From assembly GCF_918814755.1 (NCBI RefSeq), contig NZ_CAKKNT010000013.1, forward strand, positions 1-53,963: a stretch of 53,963 nt of DNA. The letters run 5' to 3'. Shown here in pieces: positions 9,621 to 21,199 of this stretch. Both the position numbers and the translations under genes were made by a program. Positions within the stretch are counted from its first letter, which is position 1; each line of letters opens with the position of its first letter. This DNA comes from Periweissella ghanensis (GTDB taxonomy: Bacteria > Bacillota > Bacilli > Lactobacillales > Lactobacillaceae). Under the pieces are notes generated by a model. The model made no database searches. It was not told the origin of the DNA and worked only from the letters and a program-made list of their open reading frames with translations.

Positions 9621-9685
9621 TTGCATCATTAGCTAGTATGAGTATAATAATAGTCAAAGGTCAGTATTGGTCAAATAAAATCAAA
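9621..9685 (+). promoter_or_regulatory. clpE promoter with CtsR heptads
   Basis: -35 TTGCAT (9621-9626), 16-bp spacer, -10 TATAAT (9643-9648). Immediately downstream are CtsR half-sites: AGTCAAA (9652-9658), then GGTCAAA (9669-9675) and AATCAAA (9679-9685). The last two have the canonical 3-bp spacing (one mismatch to GGTCAAA-N3-GGTCAAA). CtsR bound here would block the start site. Confidence 0.85.
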
Positions 9686-9739
9686 CGCTGATTAAATAAT
9701 ATAAAATAAATTATAAAACTAACTTATGGGGGTGAGGCA

Positions 9740-11965
9740 ATGCTATGTCAGCTATGTCATAAAAATCCAGCATCAATTCATATGCAATTAAATTTAAATG
9801 GTCAAAATGTTGAAATGCACCTTTGTCCATCATGTTATCAAAAAGTCCAAAAACAAATTCATAATGGAGGTATCCACATGCCACAAGAATCTTTTAACTT
9901 TAACTCAATCGATGATTTATTCCGGGCCTTAAATGGTCAACAACAAATGAGCGCCCAACGTAGTGCCCGCCGGCCGCAAGAACCACAACGCGAAATGGGT
10001 GGTAATGGTAATGAAGGTAGTTTATTAGCTGAATTTGGGCTTAACCTTACCGAATTAGCTCGTCAAGGCCATCTTGATCCAGTCATTGGTCGTGATAAAG
10101 AAATTAACCGCGTCGTTGAAATTCTTAACCGCCGGACTAAAAATAATCCCGTTTTAATCGGGGAAGCTGGGGTTGGTAAAACCGCAGTTGTTGAAGGTTT
10201 AGCACAAGCCATTGTTAATAGTCAAGTGCCTGACAAATTACGTAATAAAGAAGTCTACCGACTTGATGTAGTTTCATTAGTTCAAGGAACTGGTGTCCGT
10301 GGTCAATTTGAAGAACGGATGCAAAAATTAATGGACGAAGTTTCAAAGAATAAAAACGTTATTTTATTCATTGATGAAATCCACGAAATTATGGGTGCTG
10401 GGAACGCTGAAGGCGGTATGGATGCTGGGAACGTTTTAAAACCAGCTTTAGCCCGTGGCGAATTCCAATTAGTTGGGGCGACAACCTTAAATGAATACCG
10501 TCAAATTGAAAAGGACCCGGCTCTTGCCCGGCGGTTCCAACCAGTTACTGTTAATGAACCTTCCCAAGAAGAAGCTTTGGCAATCTTAAAAGGGATTCAA
10601 AAGAAATACGAAGAATATCACCACGTCAAATATACGGATGATGCCATTAAAGCAGCCGTAACTTTATCAGCTCGTTACATTCAAGATCGTTTCTTACCTG
10701 ATAAGGCGATTGATTTACTTGATGAAGCTGGCTCACGTAAAAACCTTAACTTAAAGGTCGTTGATCCAAAAGAAATCCAAACTAAAATTAATTCTGCGGA
10801 AGCCCAAAAGCAAGCAGCTATTGATCGTGAAGACTATGAAAAAGCATCTTACTGGCGTGATCAAGTAAACCAACTTGAACGTGCTAAAAAAGAAGCCGAA
10901 GAAAATCCCCACGATACTGGTTCAAATGAAGTCACTGACCAAGACCTTGAAAAGATTGTTGAAGAAAAAACGGGAATTCCCGTTGGTGATTTGAAAGAAT
11001 CTGAAGCCGGCCAATTACGTGAACTAGACAAACACCTTGAAGAACATGTCATCGGTCAAGATGATGCGGTTAACAAAGTAGCCCGGGCAATTCGTCGTAA
11101 CCGGGTTGGGTTTAATAAATCAGGTCGCCCAATTGGTTCATTCCTATTCGTTGGACCTACTGGGGTCGGAAAAACGGAAACTGCTAAACAACTTGCCAAA
11201 GAATTATTTGGTTCAGCCGATGCCATGGTTCGCTTTGATATGTCTGAATACATGGAAAAGCACAGCGTTTCTAAATTAATCGGAGCGCCGGCTGGTTATG
11301 TTGGTTATGAAGAGGCCGGTCAATTAACCGAAAAAGTTCGTCGTCACCCTTACTCATTAATTTTGCTTGATGAAGTTGAAAAAGCCCACCCCGATGTTAT
11401 GCACATGTTCTTACAAGTCCTTGATGATGGTCGTTTAACTGATGCCCAAGGCCACACAGTTTCATTTAAAGACACGGTTATTATCATGACTTCAAATGCC
11501 GGGGTTGATGCTGAACCAAGTGTTGGTTTTGGTGAAAACAAACCAAAAGCGTCAATTATTGAAAAATTAGGTAGCTACTTCAAACCCGAATTTTTAAACC
11601 GTTTTGATGATATTATCGAATTTAACCCATTAACTAAAGAAGATCTCCACAAGATTGTTGATTTAATGCTCGATGATGTTAATGACATGATTGCTGATCA
11701 AGATTTACATTTAACGGTTGAAGACAATGTTGCTGATAAATTGGTTGACCTTGGTTACAACCCTGCCATGGGTGCTCGGCCACTTCGTCGGGTGATTCAA
11801 GAACAAGTTGAAGATCGCGTTGCTGATTACTTCTTGGACAACCCAACGGAACATCAACTCGTTGCCCATCTCGTTGATGACGAAATTGTAATTACGCCAG
11901 AAGGTCAAGAACCAGCCGCTAAGGGAACCCCAAGCGCTGAAGCTACTACAGACGCTACTGAATAA
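9740..11965 (+). CDS. clpE: ClpE ATPase, Clp protease chaperone subunit
   Basis: A 741-residue Hsp100 unfoldase that feeds damaged proteins to ClpP. It has an N-terminal zinc finger (CxxC at 3-6 and a second CxxC near 30-33), the ClpE hallmark. The first AAA+ domain shows GEAGVGKT and GQFEERM. A short UVR-type coiled region sits between the ATPase domains, and the second AAA+ domain shows [12 protein letters not shown]. The start has GGTGAGG close upstream. A CIRCE element and CtsR boxes lie in the promoter. clpP is in the same window at 35.7 kb. Confidence 0.97.
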   Translation: MLCQLCHKNPASIHMQLNLNGQNVEMHLCPSCYQKVQKQIHNGGIHMPQESFNFNSIDDLFRALNGQQQMSAQRSARRPQEPQREMGGNGNEGSLLAEFGLNLTELARQGHLDPVIGRDKEINRVVEILNRRTKNNPVLIGEAGVGKTAVVEGLAQAIVNSQVPDKLRNKEVYRLDVVSLVQGTGVRGQFEERMQKLMDEVSKNKNVILFIDEIHEIMGAGNAEGGMDAGNVLKPALARGEFQLVGATTLNEYRQIEKDPALARRFQPVTVNEPSQEEALAILKGIQKKYEEYHHVKYTDDAIKAAVTLSARYIQDRFLPDKAIDLLDEAGSRKNLNLKVVDPKEIQTKINSAEAQKQAAIDREDYEKASYWRDQVNQLERAKKEAEENPHDTGSNEVTDQDLEKIVEEKTGIPVGDLKESEAGQLRELDKHLEEHVIGQDDAVNKVARAIRRNRVGFNKSGRPIGSFLFVGPTGVGKTETAKQLAKELFGSADAMVRFDMSEYMEKHSVSKLIGAPAGYVGYEEAGQLTEKVRRHPYSLILLDEVEKAHPDVMHMFLQVLDDGRLTDAQGHTVSFKDTVIIMTSNAGVDAEPSVGFGENKPKASIIEKLGSYFKPEFLNRFDDIIEFNPLTKEDLHKIVDLMLDDVNDMIADQDLHLTVEDNVADKLVDLGYNPAMGARPLRRVIQEQVEDRVADYFLDNPTEHQLVAHLVDDEIVITPEGQEPAAKGTPSAEATTDATE

Positions 11966-11982
11966 TTAAACTCATGTAATAC

Positions 11983-12024
11983 AAAAAAGCGTTCTACGAT
12001 AACCCATCGTAGGACGCTTTTTAT
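11983..12024. terminator. Bidirectional terminator between clpE and prfC
   Basis: Fifteen-bp stem with one mismatch and a 5-nt loop (AAAGCG...CGCTTT), flanked by A-run and T-run. It lies between the convergent clpE and prfC stops and can serve both. Confidence 0.9.
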
Positions 12025-12032
12025 TTTGAATT

Positions 12033-13604
12033 TTATAGTTTTGCTTCCAATTCAACTTCAGGATACTTATCTTTAAACCAACGTTCTGCGAATTGATTTT
12101 CAAATAAGAATAATGGTGCTTCATAACGGTCTTTAACTAGTAAGTTCCGTGATGAGGCCATCTTTTCATCTAATTGGTCTGGATTAATCCAGCGAGCAAT
12201 CTTTTTACCCATTGGTTCTAAGACAATTTCAGAGTTATATTCATTTTCCATCCGGAATTTGAACACTTCAAATTGCAAGGCCCCAACGGCCCCTAAGATG
12301 TAATCACCGGATGACCAAGCCGTGTACAATTGAATGGTTCCTTCTTGTACCAATTGTTGAATTCCTTTGTGGAATGACTTTTGCTTCATCACATTTTTAG
12401 CGGTTACCCGCATGAAGATTTCCGGTGTAAAGGTTGGCAAGTCTTCAAATTCAAGCTTTTGCTTACCTGAGAAAATTGTATCCCCAATTTGGAATGTCCC
12501 CGTATCATATACTCCGATAATGTCACCAGGTACGGCATTTTCAACGTTTTCACGCGAATCGGCCATAAACTGAGTCACATTACTCAAGCGTAATTTCTTG
12601 CTATCCCGACCAAGCGTAACGTCCATTCCACGCGTAAATTCGCCTGAAACAATCCGCACAAAGGCAATGCGGTCACGGTGTTGGGGGTTCATGTTCGCTT
12701 GAATCTTAAAGACGAAACCTGAGAATTGATCAGCCAAAGGTGCCACTGGTTGCCCTTCAACGGTTTTCTTAGGACCAGGGGCTGGGGCATACTTAAGGTA
12801 CGTCTTTAAGAACGTTTCCACCCCAAAATTAGTCAACGCTGATCCAAAGAAGACTGGTGAAAGTTGACCATTTAAAATGGCGTCTTCATTAAATTCATTA
12901 CCTGCTGAAGTTACCAAATCAACTTCATCTAACGTATCACGCCAGATTTGGTTTTCTTTTAAGATATTACCATCGGCAATATTACCGTCAGCTTCTAATG
13001 GAAGCTTGGTGTTACCATTGACATCGGGCCGGTACAACAAGACTTCTTTGTTATACATGTCATACAAACCTTGTAAAACTTGTCCGGAACCAATTGGCCA
13101 GTTCATTGGGTATGTCTCAATCCCAAGCGTATCTTCTAATTCAGCCAATAATTCAAGTGGATCACGGCCATCACGGTCTAATTTGTTGAAGAAAGTAAAT
13201 ACGGGAATCCCACGTTGTTTAACAATTTCAAATAACTTCTTTGTTTGGGGTTCAATCCCCTTGGCTGAATCAACAACCATGACCGCAGAATCGACGGCCA
13301 TCAAAGTCCGATAAGTATCTTCAGAGAAATCTTCGTGCCCTGGTGTATCCAAGATATTGATCCGCTTACCTTCAAAATCAAATTGCAACACGGAACTGGT
13401 AACTGAAATCCCACGTTTTTGTTCGATTTCCATCCAGTCAGACTTGGCAAAGTTACCACTCTTTTTACCTTTAACGGTTCCGGCTTCACGCACGACCCCC
13501 CCGAATAAAAGCATTTGTTCGGTAATGGTTGTTTTCCCGGCATCGGGGTGAGAAATAATCGCAAACGTGCGCCGTTTACTAATTTCTGTTGCTAAATCGC
13601 TCAT
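12033..13604 (-). CDS. prfC: Peptide chain release factor 3
   Basis: A 523-residue translational GTPase that recycles RF1/RF2 from ribosomes after termination. G motifs are visible: SHPDAGKTT (G1), RGISVTSSV (G2), DTPGHEDF (G3) and NKLDR (G4), followed by the RF3 beta-barrel and C-terminal domains. The ATG at 13604 is preferred, with GAGG nine nt upstream; the TTG five codons earlier overlaps the ribosome site. It is a single gene. Confidence 0.96.
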   Translation of the reverse strand: MSDLATEISKRRTFAIISHPDAGKTTITEQMLLFGGVVREAGTVKGKKSGNFAKSDWMEIEQKRGISVTSSVLQFDFEGKRINILDTPGHEDFSEDTYRTLMAVDSAVMVVDSAKGIEPQTKKLFEIVKQRGIPVFTFFNKLDRDGRDPLELLAELEDTLGIETYPMNWPIGSGQVLQGLYDMYNKEVLLYRPDVNGNTKLPLEADGNIADGNILKENQIWRDTLDEVDLVTSAGNEFNEDAILNGQLSPVFFGSALTNFGVETFLKTYLKYAPAPGPKKTVEGQPVAPLADQFSGFVFKIQANMNPQHRDRIAFVRIVSGEFTRGMDVTLGRDSKKLRLSNVTQFMADSRENVENAVPGDIIGVYDTGTFQIGDTIFSGKQKLEFEDLPTFTPEIFMRVTAKNVMKQKSFHKGIQQLVQEGTIQLYTAWSSGDYILGAVGALQFEVFKFRMENEYNSEIVLEPMGKKIARWINPDQLDEKMASSRNLLVKDRYEAPLFLFENQFAERWFKDKYPEVELEAKL

Positions 13605-13726
13605 TTTTTCTAACCTCAAATATATCTTTAGTTTTTATTATTAATCTAAACACTGCAAAAAAAGCTCCTTACAAGTATAGCAAATTCTAGGCGGGTTTGG
13701 CTAATATTATCTAATTGCACGGTAGC

Positions 13727-13763
13727 AAAAAAGCCACGTAACCTAAAGTTACGTGGCTTTTTA
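13727..13763. terminator. Terminator of eno
   Basis: Fourteen-bp perfect stem (13729-13742 with 13748-13761) and a 5-nt loop with symmetrical A/T tracts, downstream of the eno stop. Confidence 0.92.
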
Positions 13764-13780
13764 AAGTGCATGCCGAAACA

Positions 13781-15142
<1,362 letters not shown>

Positions 15143-15154
15143 TTACCGTCTTTA

Positions 15155-15183
15155 ATTGTATAAGTTTTACTAGTAAATTACAA
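15155..15183 (-). promoter_or_regulatory. eno promoter
   Basis: Minus-strand -35 TTGTAA (15178-15183), 17-bp spacer and -10 TACAAT (15155-15160), about 50 bp before the eno start. Confidence 0.6.
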
Positions 15184-15230
15184 TGATAATCCATCAGTTT
15201 ATCCATAATTTCACATGAATATTACAAACT

Positions 15231-15986
15231 TTACTTTTGTTGGTAATTTACAAGTTGGAGGAAAATATCTGGGTCCAATGAGGCATCCCCGACTAAAACT
15301 CCATCAATATTTGGCATCGCCATTAATTCGGCTTGATTGTGCGGTTTAACTGAGCCCCCATATAAGACGCGCACTTGATCGGCTGCTTCATCCGAAAACA
15401 TATCTGCGACGGTTTGGCGAATTAAATAACACCCATCTTCAGCTTCTTTAGCACTCGCCGCCGCGGCCCCAATGGCCCATGAAGGTTCATACGCAATCGT
15501 AATTTTATCAGCATCTTCAAGTGCGACTCCCTTGAGGGCTTCAATAACTTGTGACACCACCCAGTGAACCTTTTCATTTGATTCACGTTGGCCCATTGTT
15601 TCATCAACACAAATAATTGGCCGCATACCGTTACGTAAGACCGCTTGGACTTTATTATTCACCATTTCATCGGTTTCACGGAAATATTTCCGTCGTTCAC
15701 TGTGGCCAATAATAACGTAATCGACCCCTAAGCTCGCCACGGCTTTAGGACTCGTTTCCCCCGTAAAGGCCCCTTGATTTTGCCAAAAAACATTTTCAGC
15801 GCCAATTTTAAGGGGCTCATCCTTGGTTTCAATCATCATTTGGCTTAAAAATAAACTTTGCGCACAAATTAACGCTTCAACTTCCGCTTGATCAGGCAGC
15901 TTACCAGCAATCGCCTGTAAGAAAGCCAATGCTTCTGGTAAGGTCTTATTCATTTTCCAGTTTGCTGCTACAAAAGGTGTCCGCAT
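15231..15986 (-). CDS. tpiA: Triosephosphate isomerase with an unusual loop 6
   Basis: A 251-residue isomerase interconverting dihydroxyacetone phosphate and glyceraldehyde-3-phosphate. Catalytic residues are present: Asn9/Lys11 (ANWKMN), His95 (IIGHSERR) and Glu167 (AYEP), and the phosphate motif LYGGSVKP is intact. The mobile loop after Glu167 reads PSWAIGAAAASAK instead of the usual PVWAIGTGKTAT, so the conserved T-G-K hinge is missing. Two adjacent ATGs exist; I chose the second (GGAGG at 7 nt), which gives the familiar MRTPFVAANWK start. Confidence 0.94.
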   Translation of the reverse strand: MRTPFVAANWKMNKTLPEALAFLQAIAGKLPDQAEVEALICAQSLFLSQMMIETKDEPLKIGAENVFWQNQGAFTGETSPKAVASLGVDYVIIGHSERRKYFRETDEMVNNKVQAVLRNGMRPIICVDETMGQRESNEKVHWVVSQVIEALKGVALEDADKITIAYEPSWAIGAAAASAKEAEDGCYLIRQTVADMFSDEAADQVRVLYGGSVKPHNQAELMAMPNIDGVLVGDASLDPDIFLQLVNYQQK

Positions 15987-16055
15987 CATTTTACCTCCAT
16001 AATGCTATATTTAATTAAAATGATACCATATCTCAAGAAATTAAGGCTGTAGATA

Positions 16056-16092
16056 GCAAAAAAGCGCTTGATTCGATGAATCAAACGCTTTT
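16056..16092 (-). terminator. Terminator of pgk
   Basis: AAAAGCG...CGCTTTT hairpin (14-bp stem with one mismatch, 5-nt loop), with a U-run on the minus strand. It separates pgk from tpiA transcription. Confidence 0.88.
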
Positions 16093-16113
16093 AATTTATC
16101 ACAATAATTGAGC

Positions 16114-17316
16114 TTACTTTTCTGAGATAGCAGCAATACCAGGAAGGGTCTTACCTTCAAGGTATTCAAGTGATGCACCACCACCAGTAGAAATGTGCGT
16201 AAGCTTGTCAGCAATGCCTAATTGTTGAGCGGCCGCAGTTGAGTCACCACCACCAACGATTGTCGTTGCACCTTCAAGAGTTGCAAGGTATGAACCAACT
16301 TCAAGGGTACCCTTAGCAAAGTTAGACATTTCAAACACACCCATAGGTCCGTTCCAAACAACTGTCTTAGCACCATCTAAAGTGTTCTTGAAAAGTTCAA
16401 TTGACTTAGGTCCAATATCAAGACCCATGTAACCATCAGGAATGTCACCGTCAGTAATTACAGTCTTAGCATCGTTTGAGAATGCATCGGCTGCAACAGC
16501 GTCAACTGGGAGCACAAGTTTGTCACCAGCTTTGGCAATTAATTCCTTAGCTAATTCTAATTTGTCTTCTTCAAATAATGAGTTACCAATCTTCTTGCCG
16601 TTAGCAACGTCGAATGTGTAAGCCATACCACCACCAACGATAACTTTGTCAGCTTTTTCTAACAAGTTTTCGATGATACCGATTTTATCTGAGACTTTCG
16701 CACCACCAAGGATGGCAACGAATGGACGAGCTGGGTTTTCAACCGCACCACCCAAGAACTTGATTTCTTTTTCCATTAAGAAACCAGCGGCAGTTTGGGC
16801 GATGTTAGCAGCGATACCAGCGTTTGATGCGTGCGCACGGTGCGCAGTACCAAAGGCATCGTTAACAAAAACGTCACCAAGTGATGCCCAGTACTTACCA
16901 AGTTCTGGATCATTCTTTGATTCGCGCTTAACAACTTCACCGTTTACAACGTCTTCAAAACGAGTGTTTTCAAAGACAAGCACTTCACCATCTTTTAAGT
17001 TGGCGATAGCGTCTTCCAAAGCAGGACCTTCAGTAGCAGGAACAAAGTTGACTGGTTTGCCAAGCAAATCAGCTAACTTTTGTGCGACTGGCTTCATTGA
17101 CAAGGTTTGCTTGTCTTCTTCTGACTTGATACGACCCAAGTGAGAGAAAAGAATAGCACGACCGCCATTTTCAATCACGTACTTGATTGTTGGCAACGCA
17201 GCCACAATCCGGTTATCGTTAGTAACGACACCATCTTTCAATGGAACATTGAAATCAACACGCATAAGGACTTTTTTGCCCTGTAAATCTAAATCAGAAA
17301 CAGTTAACTTAGCCAA
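16114..17316 (-). CDS. pgk: Phosphoglycerate kinase, TTG start
   Basis: A 400-residue enzyme that makes ATP from 1,3-bisphosphoglycerate. Signatures: [47 protein letters not shown] and the nucleotide-binding [12 protein letters not shown]. The reading frame is open further upstream from an ATG at 17427, but the start is almost certainly the TTG at 17316. It has a strong AGGAGG eight nt upstream and gives the standard [14 protein letters not shown]-terminus and family length. It is flanked by terminators on both sides, so it is expressed separately from gap and tpiA. Confidence 0.96.
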   Translation of the reverse strand: MAKLTVSDLDLQGKKVLMRVDFNVPLKDGVVTNDNRIVAALPTIKYVIENGGRAILFSHLGRIKSEEDKQTLSMKPVAQKLADLLGKPVNFVPATEGPALEDAIANLKDGEVLVFENTRFEDVVNGEVVKRESKNDPELGKYWASLGDVFVNDAFGTAHRAHASNAGIAANIAQTAAGFLMEKEIKFLGGAVENPARPFVAILGGAKVSDKIGIIENLLEKADKVIVGGGMAYTFDVANGKKIGNSLFEEDKLELAKELIAKAGDKLVLPVDAVAADAFSNDAKTVITDGDIPDGYMGLDIGPKSIELFKNTLDGAKTVVWNGPMGVFEMSNFAKGTLEVGSYLATLEGATTIVGGGDSTAAAQQLGIADKLTHISTGGGASLEYLEGKTLPGIAAISEK

Positions 17317-17354
17317 TTTAGAATCCTCCTGAAATTTTTTATCAACAAGTTTTG

Positions 17355-17374
17355 GCTGTGCAAAGATACACAGC
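17355..17374 (-). promoter_or_regulatory. Hairpin in the pgk 5' leader
   Basis: Six-bp stem (GCTGTG...CACAGC) with an 8-nt loop about 40 nt before the pgk TTG start. A possible promoter lies just upstream on the minus strand (TTGTGA, 17 bp, TAAAAT, near 17385-17413), which would put the hairpin near the 5' end of the mRNA. It may stabilise the transcript; no regulator is evident. Confidence 0.45.
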
Positions 17375-17411
17375 ACCTGTAACCATTTTAACACCTTGTA
17401 CACCAAATCAC

Positions 17412-17440
17412 AAAAAAAAGATGACATTAAGTCATCTTTT
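17412..17440 (-). terminator. Terminator of gap
   Basis: Nine to ten-bp stem (AAAGATGAC with GTCATCTTT) and a 5-nt loop followed on the minus strand by an eight-base U-run, just after the gap stop. Confidence 0.9.
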
Positions 17441-17454
17441 CTTATTAGTTATAA

Positions 17455-18477
17455 TTAGGCTTCAAGAGTTGCGAAGTGAAGCAAAGTACGGATCATGTTT
17501 GAAGTGAAACCGTATTCGTTATCGTACCAAGCAACAGTCTTAACTAATTGGAAGTCACCGGCAGTAGTAACTTCAGTTTGAGTTGGGTCAAATACTGAAC
17601 CGTGTGTGTCACCAATGATGTCTGATGATACGATTCCGTCTTCGTTCCAACCAAAGGCTTCGTTACCTTCAGTGTGCTTCTTGATTGCTTCGTTAACTTC
17701 TTCAGCAGTAACTTTCTTTGAAAGAATTGAAACCAATTCAGTCAATGAACCGTCAACAACACCAACACGTTGGGCGTGACCTTGAAGTTTACCTTGTAAT
17801 TCAGGAACTACAAGACCGATAGCCTTAGCGGCACCAGTTGAGTGAGGAATAGTGTTAACTGAAGCTGAACGGTTGTTACGGCCTTTTGAACCGCGAGGAC
17901 CGTCAAGGATCATTTGAGTTGAAGTAAATGCGTGAACAGTAGTCATAGTACCAACTTCAAGACCAAATTCTTCGTTCAAGAAGAAGGCCATTGGTGCAAG
18001 ACAGTTTGTAGTACATGAACCAGCAGAAACGATCACATCGTCCTTGTCCAAGATGTCCAAGTTAACACCAGGAACAACAGTCTTAATAGCACCAGCAGGA
18101 GCTGAGATCAAGACACGCTTTGCACCAGCGTCGATGTGCGCTTGTGATTTTTCTTCTGAAGTGTAGAATCCAGTACATTCAAGTACGTATTCAACACCAG
18201 CTTCTTCAACCCACTTTAAGTCAGCAGCGTTACGTTCGGCGTAAACTTTGTATTCCTTACCGTCAACGATAATTGAATCTTCAGTAGCTGAAACTTCAGC
18301 CTTCAAAGTTCCATGAGTTGAGTCATACTTCAAAAGGTATGCCAACATTGATGGACTAGTCAAATCGTTAATAGCAACCACTTCGATATCTGAAGCAGTG
18401 TCTTTCAATTCAAGAATACGACGGAATGCAAGACGACCAATACGTCCGAAACCGTTAATACCAACCTTCACAGTCAT
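17455..18477 (-). CDS. gap: Glyceraldehyde-3-phosphate dehydrogenase
   Basis: A 340-residue NAD-dependent dehydrogenase of glycolysis. The Rossmann start is [16 protein letters not shown], catalytic Cys155 lies in [12 protein letters not shown], and the [12 protein letters not shown] motif ends the catalytic domain. The start is the ATG at 18477, with GGAGG eight nt upstream; an upstream in-frame ATG would add 23 non-homologous residues. No cggR gene precedes it, unlike in many lactobacilli. Confidence 0.98.
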   Translation of the reverse strand: MTVKVGINGFGRIGRLAFRRILELKDTASDIEVVAINDLTSPSMLAYLLKYDSTHGTLKAEVSATEDSIIVDGKEYKVYAERNAADLKWVEEAGVEYVLECTGFYTSEEKSQAHIDAGAKRVLISAPAGAIKTVVPGVNLDILDKDDVIVSAGSCTTNCLAPMAFFLNEEFGLEVGTMTTVHAFTSTQMILDGPRGSKGRNNRSASVNTIPHSTGAAKAIGLVVPELQGKLQGHAQRVGVVDGSLTELVSILSKKVTAEEVNEAIKKHTEGNEAFGWNEDGIVSSDIIGDTHGSVFDPTQTEVTTAGDFQLVKTVAWYDNEYGFTSNMIRTLLHFATLEA

Positions 18478-18517
18478 AGTAAATTCCTCCAACAGAATTA
18501 GTTTTTTAACAGTTTTT

Positions 18518-18559
18518 ATTGTACGCCAGAAAAGATAATTTAGCAATATAAGTGCTAAA
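18518..18559 (-). promoter_or_regulatory. gap promoter overlapped by an inverted repeat
   Basis: Minus-strand -35 TTGCTA (18541-18546), 17-bp spacer, -10 TACAAT (18518-18523). A perfect 7-bp inverted repeat, TTTAGCA-N7-TGCTAAA (18539-18559), covers the -35 box, which suits a repressor operator. The regulator is unknown. Confidence 0.55.
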
Positions 18560-18601
18560 CAAATTTAAGCTATCTTGCATTTTACTATTACCTTAACGTG
18601 A

Positions 18602-18632
18602 CAAAAAAAGCCTATTACAATAGGCTTTTTAC
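18602..18632 (-). terminator. Terminator of the amino acid permease gene
   Basis: AAAAGCCTA...TAGGCTTTT hairpin with A and T tracts on both sides, about 55 bp past the permease stop; probably bidirectional. Confidence 0.85.
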
Positions 18633-18684
18633 GGTTATTTAGTGGTTTGTAAATATTTGATAAAAATATCACAACTAAGTTATA

Positions 18685-20100
18685 TTAAAGGCTTATTTTC
18701 CCCATTACTAAACCACTAATTGCTAAAATTGCACACCCGGCAATTAAAATTGTAATCCCGATTTCGTGCTTAGCCATCTTATGTTTTCCGTGTGCTACTT
18801 GCCGTGCTTGGCGGTAGAAGTAAATCCCCGGGATATACGCAATCATCGCTAATAAGATATATTGAATCCCCGTTAACCCGATACCAATCATTTGAAAGGC
18901 AATCGCAACCACCCCGACAAACAATTGCCACTTAGCGTCTTTTTGCTGCCAATTTTGAATGGAGTGTTTGATCTGGTATGCAGCTACAAAACAATACGTA
19001 ATCACAATCGCTGCGGTACATAATGACGCCGCAAAATTATACGCTTGATTGGTAAATAATAATGAACACAAGAATAATTGTACGAGCACTTGCGTAATTA
19101 ATAGAGCCGTATTTGGGGCACCAAACCGATTTTTGTGGGCAAAATATTTTGGTAATAAATTGGCTTCACTCATTAATAAGACCGTTTCAGCTGGTAACAT
19201 GGTCCACGATAACCAAGCGCCCAAAATTGAAATTACCAAGCCTAAACTCATAAAAGCACCCCCAATTGGGCCAACCATGTGACTAAATAAGTACACCAAT
19301 GATGGTTGTGGCAATTGGGCTAATTGATGTTGATCATAATAGCCGTATGGTAAAAGTGAGACGATACTATATAAAAGAATTAACGTAATCACCCCAATAA
19401 TAGTCGCTTTACTAGCATCACTCTTAACACGGGCCCGTGATGACATCATTGTTGCTCCTTCAATCCCTACAAATGACCACATCATAACCATCACACACTG
19501 TTTAACCTGGGGCCAAACTAAGTGATTACTAAAATTATCATGGATGTTACCCCAAAAATCAGCGGTAAATAGGTGGCCATTAAACATAACAATCGCAACC
19601 ACCATAAAAACGAATAATGGAATCAACTTACAAATTGTGACAATCGTGTTGACGGCAGTCGCTGACTCAACACCCCGACTAACAAACCAATTTAAGGCCC
19701 ACGCAATAATTGAAGCTAAAATAATTGATGGAATATTTTGGCCACTCTTGAAAATTGGTAAAAAATAACCAATTGAACTAACTAAAATGGTCGCAAATGC
19801 CACGTTGCCAACCCAAGCCGATAACCAGTAACCCCAGCCACTTAAAAAACCTGCAAAGGGACCAAAGCCAGCTTCCGCATAGGCAAAAATCCCATCAAGA
19901 TCGGGCCGTTTATTAATTAAATTACTAAAAGTTAAGGCTAAAGCCAAAATACCGATCCCCACAATGCCCCAAGCAATTAACATCGGACCTGGTGCGGCAA
20001 CTTTGGCAAAATTACTGGTAAACGTAAAAATTGCGGTTCCAATCGATGAACTAATAACCAATGCAATTAACATCGGTAAACTAATCCCTTTTTTATTCAT
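18685..20100 (-). CDS. APC-family basic amino acid antiporter/permease (ArcD-like)
   Basis: A 471-residue protein with about 12 membrane segments. The glycine-rich first helix (ISSSIGTAIFTFTSNFA) and the segment WSFVGIEGATMMSSRARVKSDASKATI resemble the arginine/ornithine and lysine antiporters of the basic amino acid/polyamine group. It probably exchanges a cationic amino acid for its decarboxylation or deimination product. Substrate is inferred from family likeness; no arc or decarboxylase genes adjoin. The mRNA leader has AGAGAGAAA just before its AAGGA ribosome site, a 9-nt complement to the small RNA at 29008-29090. Confidence 0.85.
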   Translation of the reverse strand: MNKKGISLPMLIALVISSSIGTAIFTFTSNFAKVAAPGPMLIAWGIVGIGILALALTFSNLINKRPDLDGIFAYAEAGFGPFAGFLSGWGYWLSAWVGNVAFATILVSSIGYFLPIFKSGQNIPSIILASIIAWALNWFVSRGVESATAVNTIVTICKLIPLFVFMVVAIVMFNGHLFTADFWGNIHDNFSNHLVWPQVKQCVMVMMWSFVGIEGATMMSSRARVKSDASKATIIGVITLILLYSIVSLLPYGYYDQHQLAQLPQPSLVYLFSHMVGPIGGAFMSLGLVISILGAWLSWTMLPAETVLLMSEANLLPKYFAHKNRFGAPNTALLITQVLVQLFLCSLLFTNQAYNFAASLCTAAIVITYCFVAAYQIKHSIQNWQQKDAKWQLFVGVVAIAFQMIGIGLTGIQYILLAMIAYIPGIYFYRQARQVAHGKHKMAKHEIGITILIAGCAILAISGLVMGKISL

Positions 20101-20199
20101 GTAATTTATCCTTATTTCTCTCTACTATTTTAATGTCATAAATGAATATCATAGCACATATATATCCTTGATGCATCGTTAACACTCCGACACTTCAAA

Positions 20200-20229
20200 T
20201 AAAAAAGCTACCGTTACCGGTAACTTTTT
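20200..20229 (-). terminator. Terminator of the HAD phosphatase gene
   Basis: Ten to eleven-bp stem (AAAAGCTACCG with CGGTAACTTTT; the one mismatch is a G-U on the minus strand) and a 4-nt loop. It abuts the stop codon of the gene and has a minus-strand U-run. Confidence 0.82.
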
Positions 20230-21055
20230 ATTCAGCAATTAATTGTTCAATTACTGCTAAAACACCTTCTTCATTGTTCGTTGGTGCTAAATGATGCGCA
20301 ATTGCTTTAACATTGTCATGCGCATTTCCCATAGCATAACTGTGTGGTGTTAATTCCAACATAGCAATATCATTTTCATTATCACCAAAGGTCACAATTT
20401 CATCAGCAGCAATATCATATTTATCTTGAATCATTTTAATTCCAGTCGCCTTATTAACATGACCGACCCCAACTAATTCAATATTAAAACCCGAATTTAA
20501 GCTCGCTAATTGTGTAGGCAATTTAGCCCGAAAATCCGCAATTACATCTTCAAGATTGGGGGTTTTACTTGAAAAACGCACCCCAATCTTAGTTAGTCCT
20601 TCACCGACCGTAGCACTTGAAATCGCAGTTAAATCATCAACAGTTGCTAAATCACTAAAGTATTCGGCAATTACCGCTTGAACTTCCACGGGGGTCCCAC
20701 TAGCAACATATGTCTTTTCAATCCCGGAAACAATCACTTGGCTAATATATTCCGCTGGAAATTCAGCAATTACCGCAAAAACCTTTCGAATCAAAGCGTC
20801 ATCAATCGGTGCGGCGGCCAAAAATTCATCCCCATCGTGTACAACCGAACCATTTTGGGAGATAAAGAAAATTTCAGCATCAATGCCGGCAAATTTTCCT
20901 TGTAAACGTTGGTATTGAGATCCACTAGCTACAGCAAATTTAATATCTTTAGCAGCTAATTGCGGTAATAAATTCTGAAACCGTTGGCGGTTAAATTCAT
21001 TTTGGTCATTTAAAAATGTCCCATCCATATCAACTGTAATTAGACGTATACTCAT
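20228..21055 (-). CDS. Cof-type HAD-superfamily phosphatase
   Basis: A 275-residue hydrolase of the Cof/YidA (HAD-IIB) group. It has the nucleophile motif DMDGTFLND at the N-terminus, SGSQYQRL for motif II and the C-terminal FGDNENDIAML for magnesium binding; the central cap domain is of the Cof size. Members dephosphorylate sugar phosphates or flavin and PLP intermediates; the substrate cannot be told from sequence. It is a single gene with AGAGG before its ATG and its own terminator. Confidence 0.9.
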   Translation of the reverse strand: MSIRLITVDMDGTFLNDQNEFNRQRFQNLLPQLAAKDIKFAVASGSQYQRLQGKFAGIDAEIFFISQNGSVVHDGDEFLAAAPIDDALIRKVFAVIAEFPAEYISQVIVSGIEKTYVASGTPVEVQAVIAEYFSDLATVDDLTAISSATVGEGLTKIGVRFSSKTPNLEDVIADFRAKLPTQLASLNSGFNIELVGVGHVNKATGIKMIQDKYDIAADEIVTFGDNENDIAMLELTPHSYAMGNAHDNVKAIAHHLAPTNNEEGVLAVIEQLIAE

Positions 21056-21144
21056 AGTTTCGAACCTCTTTAATTAATTTATCAGTTCATACCGTAACAT
21101 TTATAAGTAAAGAATGCAAAAGCGTTAAGAAAATTTTAGACAAC

Positions 21145-21177
21145 AAAAAAGCAATCGACAATGTCGACTGCTTTTTT
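21145..21177 (-). terminator. Terminator of rpsD
   Basis: A stem of about 14 bp (AAAAAGCAATCGAC with GTCGACTGCTTTTT; one G-U on the minus strand) with a short loop and T-run, just after rpsD. Confidence 0.88.
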
Positions 21178-21199
21178 CCAAGCACATGGTAACCAAAGA

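Noticed and set aside
12877-13314. 145-codon plus-strand ORF opposite prfC
   Set aside because: Antisense shadow of a well-conserved gene.
16646-17143. 165-codon plus-strand ORF opposite pgk
   Set aside because: Antisense shadow of pgk with no ribosome site.
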